Source: Ophioceras dolichostomum (lineage: Eukaryota > Ascomycota > Sordariomycetes > Magnaporthales > Ophioceraceae). From it: DNA of 64,000 nt. Location: contig PYST01000185.1 of assembly GCA_003049485.1 (NCBI GenBank), positions 1-64,000 of the forward strand, given 5' to 3'. The notes below the pieces were generated by a model that worked only from the letters and a program-made list of their open reading frames with translations, made no database searches and had not been told where the DNA came from. Both the position numbers and the translations under genes were made by a program. Of the stretch, positions 24,344-35,314 are shown piece after piece (within the stretch, counting starts at the first letter, position 1; every line of letters starts with the position of its first letter).

Positions 24344-25756
24344 TCAGTTGGGCGCTACCCGTGCCGCGCCTCCGAGCTGCTCGGCGAGACCTCGGAGCTC
24401 CTTCACGACGTCCGCGAACGCGGGCCGCTCCGCGACAACCGGGCCGGAACATCTACGATGGATGGTCTGGAGAGGCTCCACCACCTTGGAGTCTGAAGGA
24501 GAGCTACTACTTTCACGGCGGCTCACCAACCCCAGGACGTCCTCGACGAGATGCGAGAAGGCGAGGATCTCCAGCTTCTCCAGCAGGGGGAACCTCCCAT
24601 CGCCGTATATCGTCGCGGCACCCATATCGCCCAGCAGGGCGTGCCCGTCCTCCGCGGCTAGGATGTTGTGCGCATACAAGTCCCCATGCGCGATGGAGCT
24701 CGAGTGCAGGTGGCGCGCCGCAGATGCGATCCCCTCAAGGATGCTGACGGCCGTGGAGGCGGACAGCACGGCGTCCGCGTCGTAGTGGTCCCTCGTGCAA
24801 GACTGCAGCGTCGGCGGCCGGCCCAGCGTGCCGTAGTGCGGCGGGATCAGCTGCATGACGAGCCCGCCCTGGAACTCGCTGCTCAGCCGCTGCGCGTCCG
24901 GGTGGTCGTGGATCTTGCCCAGGACGTCGATGAGGTTCCCGTGCGAGCCCGCAGACATGCACGCCGTCATCTCGTCGTGCGGCGTGCCGTCGCTGGTGAG
25001 CGCGCCGCGGAAGAGCTTGACGGCCACCTCCTCCTCGACGCCGCCGGACCGCCGCCGCACGCCCTTGGAGATGACGCCCGACGCGCCCTCGCCCAGCACG
25101 TGGTGGATGTCGATGTCCGACCAGTGCACCACCGGCAGGCTGAGCGAGTTGCGCCGGGCGCGCCGCGCCGTCTTCTGCGTGCCCGCGCAGGGGTTTCCCG
25201 CGAACGACAGGAATGCCAGCTCCGGCAGGCTGAATAGCCAGTCCGGCAGGCTTTCGATGCGGTTGGCGGAGAGCCGGAGCAGGGCTAGCCTCTGGCACGA
25301 GGCCATCTCATCGGGGAGCGTCCGGAGGCGGTTCCCCGCCAGCATGCACTTCTGCAGGCGCCCGCACCGGCCGATGCTCGTCGGGAGCGTCTCGATGGCG
25401 TTGTTGGTCAGGATCAGCCAGCGCAGCTGGGGAGGGAGGGCGTCCTCCGGGATGGAGGTCATCCCGTTACCCCGGAAGGCGACCATCTCCAGCTGGGCGC
25501 ATCTGGAGAGCGCCGCGGGGAAGATGGCGAACCTGCAGTTCGAGAAGAAGGCGATCTTCAGGTTTGGCAGCCTGTCCCCGAAGTCGGCGGGCAGGCTGCT
25601 GAGGCCTGTTCCTGAGAGGTCGAGGTGCTCTAGCGTGGGGGCGAGATCGTAGATCTGCTGGGACGGGAAGGAGTCCAGGGGGCAGGTGAGCTTGAGCTTG
25701 GATAAGCCATCATTTTTATAACCCCCCGAGAGGAGAGTGTCATGATTGTGTATCAT
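24344..25756 (-). CDS. Leucine-rich-repeat protein kinase of bacterial type
   Basis: Intronless, 470 aa, starting at the ATG complementary to 25754-25756. Residues 40-190 hold about seven leucine-rich repeats (for example LRWLILTNNAIETLPTSIGR at 111-130). Residues 211-460 form a protein kinase-like domain: glycine loop GEGASG at 222-227, Lys247 in VAVKLF, catalytic HGDLYAHNIL with Asp359, and DMG at 377-379 in place of DFG. The combination LRR then kinase, the HGDLYAHN loop, and linking motifs such as TSDGTPHDEM and LQSCTRD match a family I know mainly from Pseudomonas and related bacteria, with scattered fungal members. The lack of introns fits acquisition from bacteria, but that is inference. 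Substrate and pathway are unknown. Confidence 0.85.
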   Translation of the reverse strand: MIHNHDTLLSGGYKNDGLSKLKLTCPLDSFPSQQIYDLAPTLEHLDLSGTGLSSLPADFGDRLPNLKIAFFSNCRFAIFPAALSRCAQLEMVAFRGNGMTSIPEDALPPQLRWLILTNNAIETLPTSIGRCGRLQKCMLAGNRLRTLPDEMASCQRLALLRLSANRIESLPDWLFSLPELAFLSFAGNPCAGTQKTARRARRNSLSLPVVHWSDIDIHHVLGEGASGVISKGVRRRSGGVEEEVAVKLFRGALTSDGTPHDEMTACMSAGSHGNLIDVLGKIHDHPDAQRLSSEFQGGLVMQLIPPHYGTLGRPPTLQSCTRDHYDADAVLSASTAVSILEGIASAARHLHSSSIAHGDLYAHNILAAEDGHALLGDMGAATIYGDGRFPLLEKLEILAFSHLVEDVLGLVSRRESSSSPSDSKVVEPLQTIHRRCSGPVVAERPAFADVVKELRGLAEQLGGAARVAPN

Positions 25757-26455
25757 GGTGGAATTGTTTGGTTAAGGGGCAGCATCAGTGTAGTGCGGCA
25801 AGGGGGTTTCTCGAGGCACTTTCCGGAGGAATCAGTCACCAGGATGGATAAAAATGAATGGAACAGACGTCAATTCTTCGGCGAGGCTAGTTTAAGGGGG
25901 AGATTGACTATCACCACAGGGCTGTCTGCACTTTGCATCGCCCGGTTTACCGCCATTCTGCATGATTCAGCCATCTCGTTAGCAGGAAAGATAAGCCAGC
26001 CAACCATCTTCCCCACGTGGCGTTCAACACGGCACCGTCGGTCAGCATTGATCATTATGCTTTTGGAACAAAGGCCGAATAGTATCAGCTAAAAAATTCC
26101 TTTCTTTACTTGATTTTTTTGCTCGTATGTGGCGCCCAACGGTTGTGACGGGGGAGAGGACGGAGGTCACTTGCCCATCCAGCTCACGTTGTAACATTGA
26201 TAGTGAGGCTCCATTGTGATGCTCACAATGCTAGCTGTAAATGGGAGTGGGGATGTGGGAAAAGCTGGATGTGACGCACGGACCCTGCCCGATTGGACCG
26301 CCTTCTCTCCTACAAGGAACGCCTGTCACGGTGCTTCATGATGAGCCACGTCGCGGAAAAGTCACCGAAATATTGCTTTCTCTACCCGCCCTAACGTGGC
26401 GCGACCTTTCCCGCTGCGAAGAGAGGCCGGTATTTTTCCGAGTCCTTCCGCTACG
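25757..26455. promoter_or_regulatory. Divergent promoter region, LRR kinase and taf8
   Basis: Spacer of 699 bp between two divergent starts. No coding signal and no specific binding site were recognised. Confidence 0.5.
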
Positions 26456-27741
26456 ATGACTTCGAGGCCACCGAAGCGACGCTCGCTCGATGATGACGAC
26501 GACGCGCTCCCTTTGGCGAAGCGGCAAAGAAATGGCCCGTCGTCGCCCGAAGCTGGCCGCAAACCCGTCACCGCCGCCGCCGCCGTATCCGAACCCACTA
26601 CGCTGCCGACGAGCACGGAGGAGCTGATGCGCGACAGCCTCCGTCGCAGCATAGCGCTGACGCTGGATCATGTCGGCTTCGACTCGTCGTCGGGGCCTGC
26701 CCTCGAGCGCCTGACGGAGATGACGGAAGAATGCAAGTCGCAACCAGTTCACGCCATGGAGTTGCTGCACCCTTTTTCGAGTCCTTCTGCTGACTGGCCT
26801 TTCTCTGATTAGACCTCTTTTCGCTCATCGCGGACGTCAAGTTCTTCGCCATGGATTCAAGGCGAACATTACCAATACCAACAGATTACGACCACAGCCT
26901 GAAGCGATTCAACCTCGGCACCTCGCTACTAAGGCCCCACGTCAAGACGCCCATCCGCAAGTCGAAACTTATCCCAAAATTCGTCGCGCCTGCGATCACC
27001 TCCGAAGAAGAAGGCGCACTACGAGAACTACCGCTGCTCGGCGAAGAGCTCAGCGGCCGCCCCGAAAAGGAATCCAAGAGCTACATCCCGAGCTCCTTCC
27101 CGGACTTCCCCAGCATACACACCTACAAAGCCACCCCTCAGGACCTCGACGAGGTTACCATCCACGGCACGGGGCTGAAGTGGAGCGACGGCACGCCCAT
27201 CCTGACGAACGACGCCGCGGCCGAAGACCATTGGAAGGCAGGGCCGCGCGGCGACCCGCGCAAGATGCGCGAGGCGTCGTCGCGCGAGTCCAAGCAGGCC
27301 GAGGAGGCGCTCCGGGGCGTGGTGCGTGCCAGCAAGATCAACCAGCTGAAGGAGGCGCGAGTGGCTGCGCAGAGGAACGACTACAGTCGCCAGCGGTATG
27401 ACCTGTGGGATGGGCTCATGCGCGGGTTGATAGAGGAGTCGCTGGGGCCGGCGGCCGGCGCTGCTTCTGGTGCTGCTGCTGCTGCTGCCGCTGCTGCTAC
27501 TGCTGCTGCTACTACGACTGGCGCAGCCGCAGGAGGCGGTGCCGGTACCGGCCGGGCAGAGTCAGGGGAACTAGAGGAAGGGAATGGTAATAGGAGGAGG
27601 ATCGAAATCGCCGATCACAGCATGATCGTGAATGCGCAGAAGATTTACCACCGCCAAGAGGTTCATCGGACGGGCAAACGGACCGCTGCTGGGGTCTCTA
27701 GTGGAGGTGCTACGCCGGCGAAGCCGAAGTCTGGGAGGTGA
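26456..27741 (+). CDS. taf8: TFIID subunit 8 (TAF8)
   Basis: Two exons, 26456-26732 and 26813-27741 (401 aa). The intron begins gcaagt and ends gattag, a GC-AG intron; joining there restores EEYLFSLIADVKFFA, the end of the histone-fold, whereas reading through runs into a stop. The N-terminus has a nuclear-type basic stretch (PPKRRS, AKRQR). Residues about 55-105 form the histone fold that pairs with TAF10 in TFIID. Residues about 110-200 carry the TAF8 C-terminal domain (IPTDYDHSLKRFNLGTSLL, then SFPDFPSIHTYKATPQ). A poly-Ala/Thr/Gly tract follows and a basic tail closes the protein. TAF8 helps assemble the TFIID complex on core promoters. Confidence 0.88.
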
Positions 27742-28406
27742 TTTGAGGGGGGACAGCATAGGCCGCCTCGTTGATATGCGGTGGATTGGATAGCTGCCTG
27801 CATGGGCAGTAGCGTGGATAGAGGCTGACCGGTGGTGCTGGATGCTACGGCTTTGGAGGACATCTTCGACTGATGATTTGCTTCAGCGACAGCATCGGTG
27901 GCTTGCTCACTTTCTTACCTTATAGCATCGGCGTGGCGTTATGGGCGGGGGTTTGCTTTTCAGATTGTCGGGCTTCCACTTAGCCATCCCGATGCTTTTG
28001 CATCTAGAGATACCCCAGCATAATTCAAGGATATATGTATCACAGTTGTTTCCTCCAAAGTTTACCTACCCTGTGGCCTAGCCCGGCCTAGAAACGAAGT
28101 GAGAGTGAATGTTGAGCGAGTTTGAAATGGCAGCTGACGGCCGTCTGCCAGCGAACGATCCACTCTGTCCAAGAGCTCTCATGTCTGTGCTCTCTGATTG
28201 GCTGGCACCCCACCTCCGCCTTTTGAGACCCTAACACCGAAAACGCACAACTTTTTTCTCAGCTACTGGAAATTTCAACGACGCCCGCCGAGAAGCTGCA
28301 GACTGAGCCTTTCCTGCGCGCGTCAATTCCCACCTCCCGTCCGTTCCAAAGCTTCATTGACCCCTCGCCGATTTCTGTACTGCATAGTCCCAGTGATCTT
28401 GCGACA
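27742..28406. promoter_or_regulatory. taf8 3' region and cpc-2 promoter/leader
   Basis: Same-strand spacer of 665 bp. The part after about 28180 is pyrimidine-rich and probably the cpc-2 leader. No open frame of note was seen. Confidence 0.5.
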
Positions 28407-30009
28407 ATGGCGGAGCAGCTTATCCTGAAGGGCACCCTCGAGGGCCACGTACGTGTTCCACCTTGACCTGTTCCTCCCATGCGACGACGACAATGACGAC
28501 GATGACGAGGACGACGATGACGACCCTTCGAGGGCACTTTGTTTGCCTGCCGTCCCGTTGGTCGCTCGCATCGCGGAACATTGCAACGCAGGCGCGGACT
28601 CCAAGCTGACCATGGAACATTTTTCTTCTTGCAGAACGGCTGGGTTACCAGCTTGGCCACGTCGATGGAGAAGTACGAGGACCGCCAGCATCTCCTCCAC
28701 CAGTGACCGGGCTGCAGATGGGAACTAACGATATATCTTGATCTTTTTCATAGCCCGAACATGCTTCTGTCCGGTAGCCGAGACAAGACCCTGATCATCT
28801 GGAACCTGACCCGCGACGAGACCTCATACGGCTACCCCAAGCGGTCACTCCACGGCCACTCGCACATCGTATCGGACTGTGTACGTTGAACATCGAATAG
28901 GGGGAACGAGCACTGGGACGGTGGAAGGATTTGGACTGACGGGAAGGCTTTCGAAACGACGTTTAGGTCATCTCATCGGACGGCGCCTACGCTCTGTCCG
29001 CGTCCTGGGACAAGACCCTGCGCCTGTGGGAGCTCGCGACCGGCACCACCACACGGCGCTTCGTTGGGCACACCAACGATGTGCTTTCGGTCTCCTTCTC
29101 CGCCGACAACCGCCAGATCGTCTCGGGCTCGCGCGATCGGTCAATCAAGCTGTGGAACACCCTGGGTGACTGCAAGTTCACCATCACCGACAAGGGTCAC
29201 TCCGAGTGGGTGTCCTGTGTCCGCTTCTCTCCCAACCCCCAGAACCCGGTCATCGTGTCCTCGGGTTGGGACAAGCTGGTGAAGGTACGTTTGGAAAACC
29301 CCTCGTTCTCCTCTCCCTCACCCAGGATAGATGGACGGAAGGACTTCTCCTTCCCTCTTCTCAACTGTCCTCCATCATCTCCACGTTCAAATGATGCTAT
29401 GCAATATCTCGAAGTATTTGCTACTTTAGAGCCTGCGTTGGCAGGCAATGAAACCATTCTTTATTCACCATTGCACTGATGACCCTTTTTTGTCACTCGT
29501 TTCAATCTTTTCCCTCGCGGACTGCGATTTGTGCGAGGATCTGACTAGCTGACCATCTGAACTACAACACACCCGTCATTCAGGTCTGGGAGCTGTCCTC
29601 GTGCAAGCTGCAAACCGACCACATCGGCCACACCGGCTACATCAACACTGTGACCATCTCGCCCGATGGCTCCCTGTGCGCCTCCGGCGGCAAGGACGGC
29701 ACTACCATGCTGTGGGACCTTAACGAGTCCAAGCACCTGTACTCGCTAAACGCCAACGACGAGATCCACGCCCTTGTCTTCTCCCCCAACCGCTACTGGC
29801 TGTGCGCCGCCACCGCCTCGAACATCATCATCTTCGACCTCGAGAAGAAGAGCAAGGTCGACGAGCTCAAGCCCGAGTTCGCCGTCGTCGGCAAGAAGAG
29901 CCGCGAGCCCGAGTGCGTCTCGCTCGCCTGGTCCGCCGATGGCCAGACCCTGTTCGCTGGCTACACCGATAACATCATCCGTGCCTGGGGTGTCATGTCG
30001 AGGGCGTAG
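28407..30009 (+). CDS. cpc-2: RACK1 orthologue, WD40 ribosomal scaffold
   Basis: Five exons, 28407-28448, 28635-28672, 28754-28880, 28967-29284 and 29584-30009, encode 316 aa, the usual RACK1 length. Seven WD repeats are visible (LIIWNL, LRLWEL, IKLWNT, VWEL, MLWDL, IIFDL, IRAWGV). The protein sits on the small ribosomal subunit and links translation to signalling; in Neurospora cpc-2 acts in cross-pathway amino-acid control. Intron 4 is the longest (299 bp) and carries a box C/D snoRNA, described separately. Intron 1 contains an acg/gat trinucleotide-rich stretch at 28479-28527. Neighbours show no functional link. Confidence 0.96.
29386..29483 (+). ncRNA. U24-like box C/D snoRNA in cpc-2 intron 4
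   Basis: Box C (atgatg, 29391-29396) follows a ttcaa lead, and box D (ctga, 29476-29479) lies 80 bp on. Between them is tatttgctacttta at 29415-29428, nearly the same as the guide of yeast snR24 and vertebrate U24, complementary to the guagcaaaua stretch of the large-subunit rRNA. A C'-like caatgaa lies near 29446 and cacca precedes box D, as in U24. Yeast snR24 is also carried in an intron of the RACK1 orthologue ASC1, so host and guest match. Expected role: 2'-O-methylation of large-subunit rRNA. The second guide is diverged. Confidence 0.85.
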
Positions 30010-31272
30010 GGCGCCCCTGCTTGATTGACCTGGACGTTGGAGGGGTTGTGACCTGGCCTTGCGGTATGACCAATAGCATGATTATTTTTTTTTTCACCGT
30101 TCTACCTTTTTTTTTCTTTGACGAGTGAGTGAGCGTCTTGGGGGGAATGGGGAGGAAAGGGTAGGTGCGGCTACTACTACACTTAAACCGACCAAACGAA
30201 TGTGTTTTCTGGAGGGAGGTGGAGGAAAAAAGGAGAGGAAGATTTACCCTAGGTATTTTTTTTCCCTCCCTCACTCCAGAAGGACGGGAATTCCATGGTG
30301 GCGGGCGTCAAGGAAATGCTTGTGTCTCGTTTCGGAAATGTTTTTTTGCACTCATCATGGACGCACAAAGAGGAGCACCCAAAAAGATCTTTTCTTCGTC
30401 ATTGCTGCAGGCGGTCGTGATGTCGGTTCTCTTTTCTGCTATCCTTTGAAGGCGATGATCCTATGCTCCGGTCCGTTTCTTTTCTTGCTCTCTTATCTCT
30501 TCTCTCTTACTGCTATCCTTCCTCGATGATCTAGAGCACGGAGGGCGTGTGTGTGGGAGGGGAAACCTGGCCCTTTTCCACTCCATGGTTCCCATCCCCA
30601 CCGACCGAATCTTGTGATGATGCATGGAAACCGGATCGCCGTCTTCTGACAAACCAAACAGAGGCCCTGCAGCATGCTTCTATCTGCAGACGGACCTTAC
30701 TGGGCGAATCCTAGATCGATTTTCTAGTCTTCATGATGGGCTCTCTGACGCTTCGACCTGTTTTCTTCTGTGGTTGGAGGCGATTGTTTTATGCCCCTTA
30801 CATTTGCACTTCTCAGTCGTTGTAGGTGGTGGGCTGGTGGTGCTCATGCCGTTCGAGACTTCTGACGGTCCCTCTGTTAATGTGCACACTCTCCAAGGCT
30901 TGGCTTCCCCCCAACTCGCCAGGAAGACATGCGATCGGTGTCCCGTTTTGGCGAGCGTTGGAGGGAACCTGTAGAGGTGAGGTAGCTGTGTGTGTGTGTG
31001 TGTGTGTGAATGCTCAAGTCTCTAGCATCTGACGCGGCGGTCTGGAAGGAAGGTTGGGTGGCAAGAAAAATATAATCTGAATTCATTCTATGTGGAGAAC
31101 CGCGATTTAACGCAGCGTGCTCGAAAGTCTAGATGGTCTGTCTATCTCTTGAGGCTCTAGTGATAGCCGTAGCTTCTAGTCATCATCACAGGTACCCATC
31201 ATATACTATCATCGTACTTGTATGTACGTAGGGAGGTGCTAGGCAGTCAGCCCATCACAACAGCCGTCGCGA
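30010..31272. other. Convergent 3' intergenic region
   Basis: Contains the cpc-2 3' untranslated region with T-runs at 30084-30118 and the (TG)11 repeat listed separately. Open frames of up to 134 codons show no domain. Confidence 0.55.
30987..31008. repeat. (TG)11 microsatellite
   Basis: Eleven perfect tg dinucleotides in non-coding DNA. Confidence 0.95.
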
Positions 31273-32357
31273 CTAGTTCGGCGCGCCGTGGTTGAACGCT
31301 CCGTCCTCGTCAGGCAGGCCGTCCCCAAGCACGACCTCGTCCGTCCAGCTTGTGCCCATCCCACCACCGCTGGCTTTCGTCTCCTCCCGCTGCACGAGCA
31401 CAAACGGTATCTCGCCCGCTTCGTCCTCCGGGGACCGCTCCGCGTAGTCGAAGATGCGGTAGTCGGCGTTCATGTAGTAGCAACCCGTCACGGAGGTGCG
31501 CATGAACCCGGAGTGCGACACCACGGCGATGACCTTCTCGGGCCTGGCGTGCAGCTCGCGGAGGCAGGCCTGCGCCCGGCCGAGGAGGGCTTTGCGGGTG
31601 TAGAAGTAGTGCGCGCCAGCAGGGGAGGTCTTGTCGGGGAAGACGGGGTCGACTTGCGAAAAGTCGACGGAGGGGAAGTCGGGTGCTATGCTGGCGAGGG
31701 GTGAGCCGGTGTCACATGGCTTGGCGGAGTTCTCTGTTTGTGTGTGGTTGTGATTGTGAGTGGTCGGGCGGTGATTGGGTCGTTAGTCTGCTGTGTCATG
31801 GAAGCTCGTTGGATGGGATTCTCTCTAGAAACAAATGTCCTAGCCAACCGGCGAGCTCGATAAAACCTTCCTTGCTCTCAGCTGTGTGGATGGAGTGAAG
31901 CGGGGTGATGTTGCTTTCCTCACTCAGTCGTGATCGGTCTCTTACCTTGCCAGCCAGCATGAGCCACTATGGGTACTTTCTTGCCATTGATCAAGAAGTC
32001 GAGGCTCAGTAACGCTGTCTCCAGACATCTCCTCATGGGGCTGACGATGATGAGATCCACGTCTAGGTTGCTAGGGAGAGTCTTCTCCAGGCGCTCAGCC
32101 AGTTTCTGGCATTGACTCCGGCCTAGAGCGGTGAGCTCTGGGTCAGGGAGGAAGTAGTCCTGTGTAGAACGGATAATGGTGTTAGTGTACCGATGAATGC
32201 CTAGAGGTACTTACTTACCTGGGTAGGTACCTAGATAGGCACCTAGATACCTCCCCAGAACGGACCGAAAGAAAGAAGAAGAAAAAAAATAGGTGCACTT
32301 ATTCGTTTCATTGTGCAACGCTTGCGCGTGGCGGATGAGGACCAATGTGGGCGGCAT
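31273..32357 (-). CDS. Histidine phosphatase (phosphoglycerate-mutase) family protein
   Basis: Minus-strand exons are 32357-about 32299, 32159-31946 and 31733-31273. Exon 1 has the family start MPPTLVLIRHAQALHNETN with the catalytic His in RHA; exon 2 gives DYFLPDPELTALGRSQCQKL and VSPMRRCLETAL; exon 3 has the second catalytic His in VVSHSGFMRTSV. Exon 2 to 3 joins in phase. Exon 1 to 2 does not: the only nearby donor (gtgcac) leaves two bases where zero are needed, although the acceptor has a clear cactaac branch site. A one-base loss in the sequence or an unusual splice site would explain this. The domain set suggests a cytosolic phosphatase of unknown substrate; length about 245 aa. Confidence 0.75.
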
Positions 32358-32785
32358 ATCGAGACCCTTTCACTTTGGGTGAACCGGCGCAGAAATTGGA
32401 GGAAGAAAGGTACGGTTAGCACGAGAGAGCGCCGACTGCCTGCTGAGTATATATAGGTAGTAGGTACCTATCTATAGAGAGTTACGCCCAACTAGACCGG
32501 TCTTGGGAAGGCGAGGACGCCCTGCTGCTGTGAGTCAGGAGAGCGACGTCGTGAGGCGGTGGTGAACATATGTTTTTCGCACTGTCCACATGGGCTATTA
32601 ATCGCTGTATTTCACAGTGAACAAATTGTGTTAGCACGGTACGGTGTACGGTAGACTGGTCAGACTGTGTGTGGGCCTGGCTAGGTACGTGATGAACCAA
32701 CAATCAACAGCACGGGATGCAAAATCACAACGGTGCGGTTCTATCCGACGATTGAAGCTCAGGCGCACTCAATTAAACGCTCACT
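32358..32785. promoter_or_regulatory. Divergent promoter, histidine phosphatase and CTNNBL1 genes
   Basis: Spacer of 428 bp with a taggtagtaggtacctatct stretch at about 32454. No coding signal was seen. Confidence 0.5.
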
Positions 32786-34893
32786 ATGACAAGTGTGGAC
32801 GAGCTTTTCAAGGCAAGTTCTAGAGCGACACGAACCCCTCGTTAAGCATCTTGTAGCGCGCATCCTAACCGAGTTCGTTCCGTTGCAGGGTCTTCCAAGC
32901 AAACGGAAGCTTGACCCGGTTCGCGATCCAAGTGAGAAGCAACCCAGCCCACCTTTGCCCTGCTGCACCAGCAAAGCTCGCTCGCCTGCTTTCTTGTATG
33001 CCGCAGACTTCTCGCAGCTGACGACCGCTATTATCCCCTGTTGCAGACGAGATATACAAGTCCGCGAAGCTCGGCAACAGTGATCGTAGCCGACATGCCC
33101 GTGTAGAAGAGGAGGACGACGTGGAGGCCGGGCCGGCACCTCCCCCAGACGACGATGACGGCGACTACGGGCCCGCGGCCCCGCCCGAGGACGACGAAGG
33201 CGACGACGAGGAGGGCCGCTTCTTCGGCGGCGGAATCACGCGACAGGAGGCGGAAGTTCTCGACTACGTCGACGGCGAAGACGCCGCTGGCCGAGACGCC
33301 GTGGCAGACGACAAAATGGACGCTGCGTGGCTGCGGCGGACCGCACTGGCCTTCGAGAAGAAGATCAACCGCAACGCAGAGCTGCGCGCCCGACACGCCG
33401 ACGAACCAGCCCGCTTCATCGACAGCGAGGCCGACCTCGACGCCGCCATCCGGGGACTGTCCATCCTGGGCGAGCACCCGTCTCTATACCCGGAGTTTGC
33501 GCGCCTGGACTGCGCCGCCAGCCTGGCCTCGCTGCTCGCGCACGAGAACACAGACATCGCCCTCGCCGCCGTGCAGATCATCGCTGAGCTGACGGGCGAG
33601 GACGTCGCCGCCTCCGAGGCGGAGTGGGCCGCGCTGGTCGACGCCCTGCTCGAGGCCGACCTGCTCTCGCTCCTGGTGTCCAACCTCTCCCGGCTAGACG
33701 AGGACGCTGAGGACGACGACGACGTCGACCGCGAGGGCGTCTACCACATCCTCGAGGTGGTCGAGAACCTCTGCAGCCGCCCCTCGGCCGCCGAGGCCGC
33801 GGGCCACGACGGCGCACTGCTGCGCTGGCTGCTCGACCGCATCCGCAAGCAGGAGAAGAAGGGCGACGTGTCGCAGAACAAGCAGTACGCCGCCGAGATC
33901 CTCGCCCTGCTGGGCATGGTGTCTCCCGCGAACCGCACACGGCTCGCCCAGTTCAAAGTTAAGGACAAGGGGAGGGACAAGAACGCCCCGGGCACGGACG
34001 TCGTCGAGGCCATCCTGCAGCTCGTGGCGCCGTACCGCGCGCGCGACCCGGCGTCGGGGGGCGGGTACGAGGAGGAGTACGTGGAGAACCTGTTCGAGGC
34101 GCTGTCGAACATCGTGGACACCGCGGAGGGGACGCGCAAGTTCGTCGAGGCCGAGGGGCCGGCCTTGTGTCTTGTGCTGGTGAAGTCGGGAAAGAAGGCG
34201 GTGCGGACGGCAGCGCTGCGGCTGCTTGATCATGCGGCTGCGCAAGAGGTCAGTAGCAGCGGCGGCAACAGCGCGAGCAAGGGAGGCGACGACACCAGCA
34301 ACGGCGGCGGCAGCAGCAGCAGCGGGGACGTGTGCGCCCGCATCGTTGAGTACGGCGGGCTCAAGACGCTCTTCACGCTCTTCATGAAGAAGAAAGACGA
34401 GCCGCGCGTGGTCTCGCACCTGCTCGCCATCTTCTCCTACATGCTCCGCGTGCTCCCCGCCGAGTCCGCCGAGCGCATCCGCACGCTCGCCAAGTTCGTC
34501 GAGCGCGACTACGAGAAGACGGAGAAGCTCGTCAGGCTGCGCCGCGAGTACGCGGGGCGGGTCGCGGCGGCCGACGCCGAGATCGCGCGCGAGAGGGAGA
34601 TCCTCGACGAGGAGGAGCGCGAGCAGGCCGCCGCGGACGAGTGGCTATCGCGCAGGCTGGGTGCGGGGCTCTACGACCTGCAGACCATCGATGTGATCCT
34701 CGCGTGGCTGGTCGCGGAGGACGACGGTGCGAGGAGGAAGGTGAAGGAGCTGCTGGGTGATAGGGATGAGGATTTTAAGGTGATTGCGGCGAGTTTGCGG
34801 GAGCAGCTTGAGGGGATCGATGCGGATGTGGAGGAGGGGAGGGATAGGGATACGAGGGAGATGCTCACGGCGCTGCTTGGCTATTTGGAGTAG
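32786..34893 (+). CDS. CTNNBL1 homologue, spliceosome-associated armadillo protein
   Basis: Three exons, 32786-32812, 32889-32931 and 33047-34893 (638 aa). The first intron starts gcaagt and ends ttgcag, a second GC-AG intron in this window; the exon chain gives MTSVDELFK, GLPSKRKLDPVRDP, then NEIYKSAKLGN. An acidic stretch precedes the conserved start of the fold (AWLRRTALAFEKKINRNAEL). The body is a helical armadillo-like array with the CTNNBL1 hallmarks SLYPEFARLDCAASLASLLA and HENTDIALAAVQIIAELT, and the C-terminal VVSHLLAIFSYMLRVLP. The human protein associates with the Prp19/CDC5L complex of the spliceosome. A Ser/Gly repeat insert lies at about 405-425. Confidence 0.88.
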
Positions 34894-35314
34894 TGGCAGC
34901 TTGGAATTTCTCCTTCCCTGTATACTCTCGGAGCATGGTTTCTTGCTTATAGAGAGATACCAACGGGTCGGTGGGTCTGGTTTTTGTGTCGAGAGGCTTC
35001 ACAAGCATCCTAGCCCCTTTGTAGGGCGGAGACGTTCGCTCGTGCATAGGGGGTTCTAACCTCGTGAACCAAGGCATCTACGAACCAAGTCATCTCCATA
35101 AATGTTCTAAAAGCATGGTCGCATTCGGTGATGGAGAGACCGACGCTCTTGAACCAACAACTATAATCAATTCTAATCATAAGAGCCTCTCAGGAGGTTG
35201 TAACCAAGCTGGCATTTGCTCATGATCTAGAGAAAATCCGGCCCTTTCTTCGTTGCTTCCTCAAAGCATCACTATCTCCACCAGCCAACCACACCACCCT
35301 GCAACTTCACCGTC
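34894..35314. other. Convergent 3' intergenic region
   Basis: Between the 3' ends of the CTNNBL1 and V-ATPase G genes. No feature was seen. Confidence 0.6.

Noticed and set aside
33264..34419. Long minus-strand frames opposite the CTNNBL1 gene
   Set aside because: Shadows of the GC-rich sense frame without any domain.
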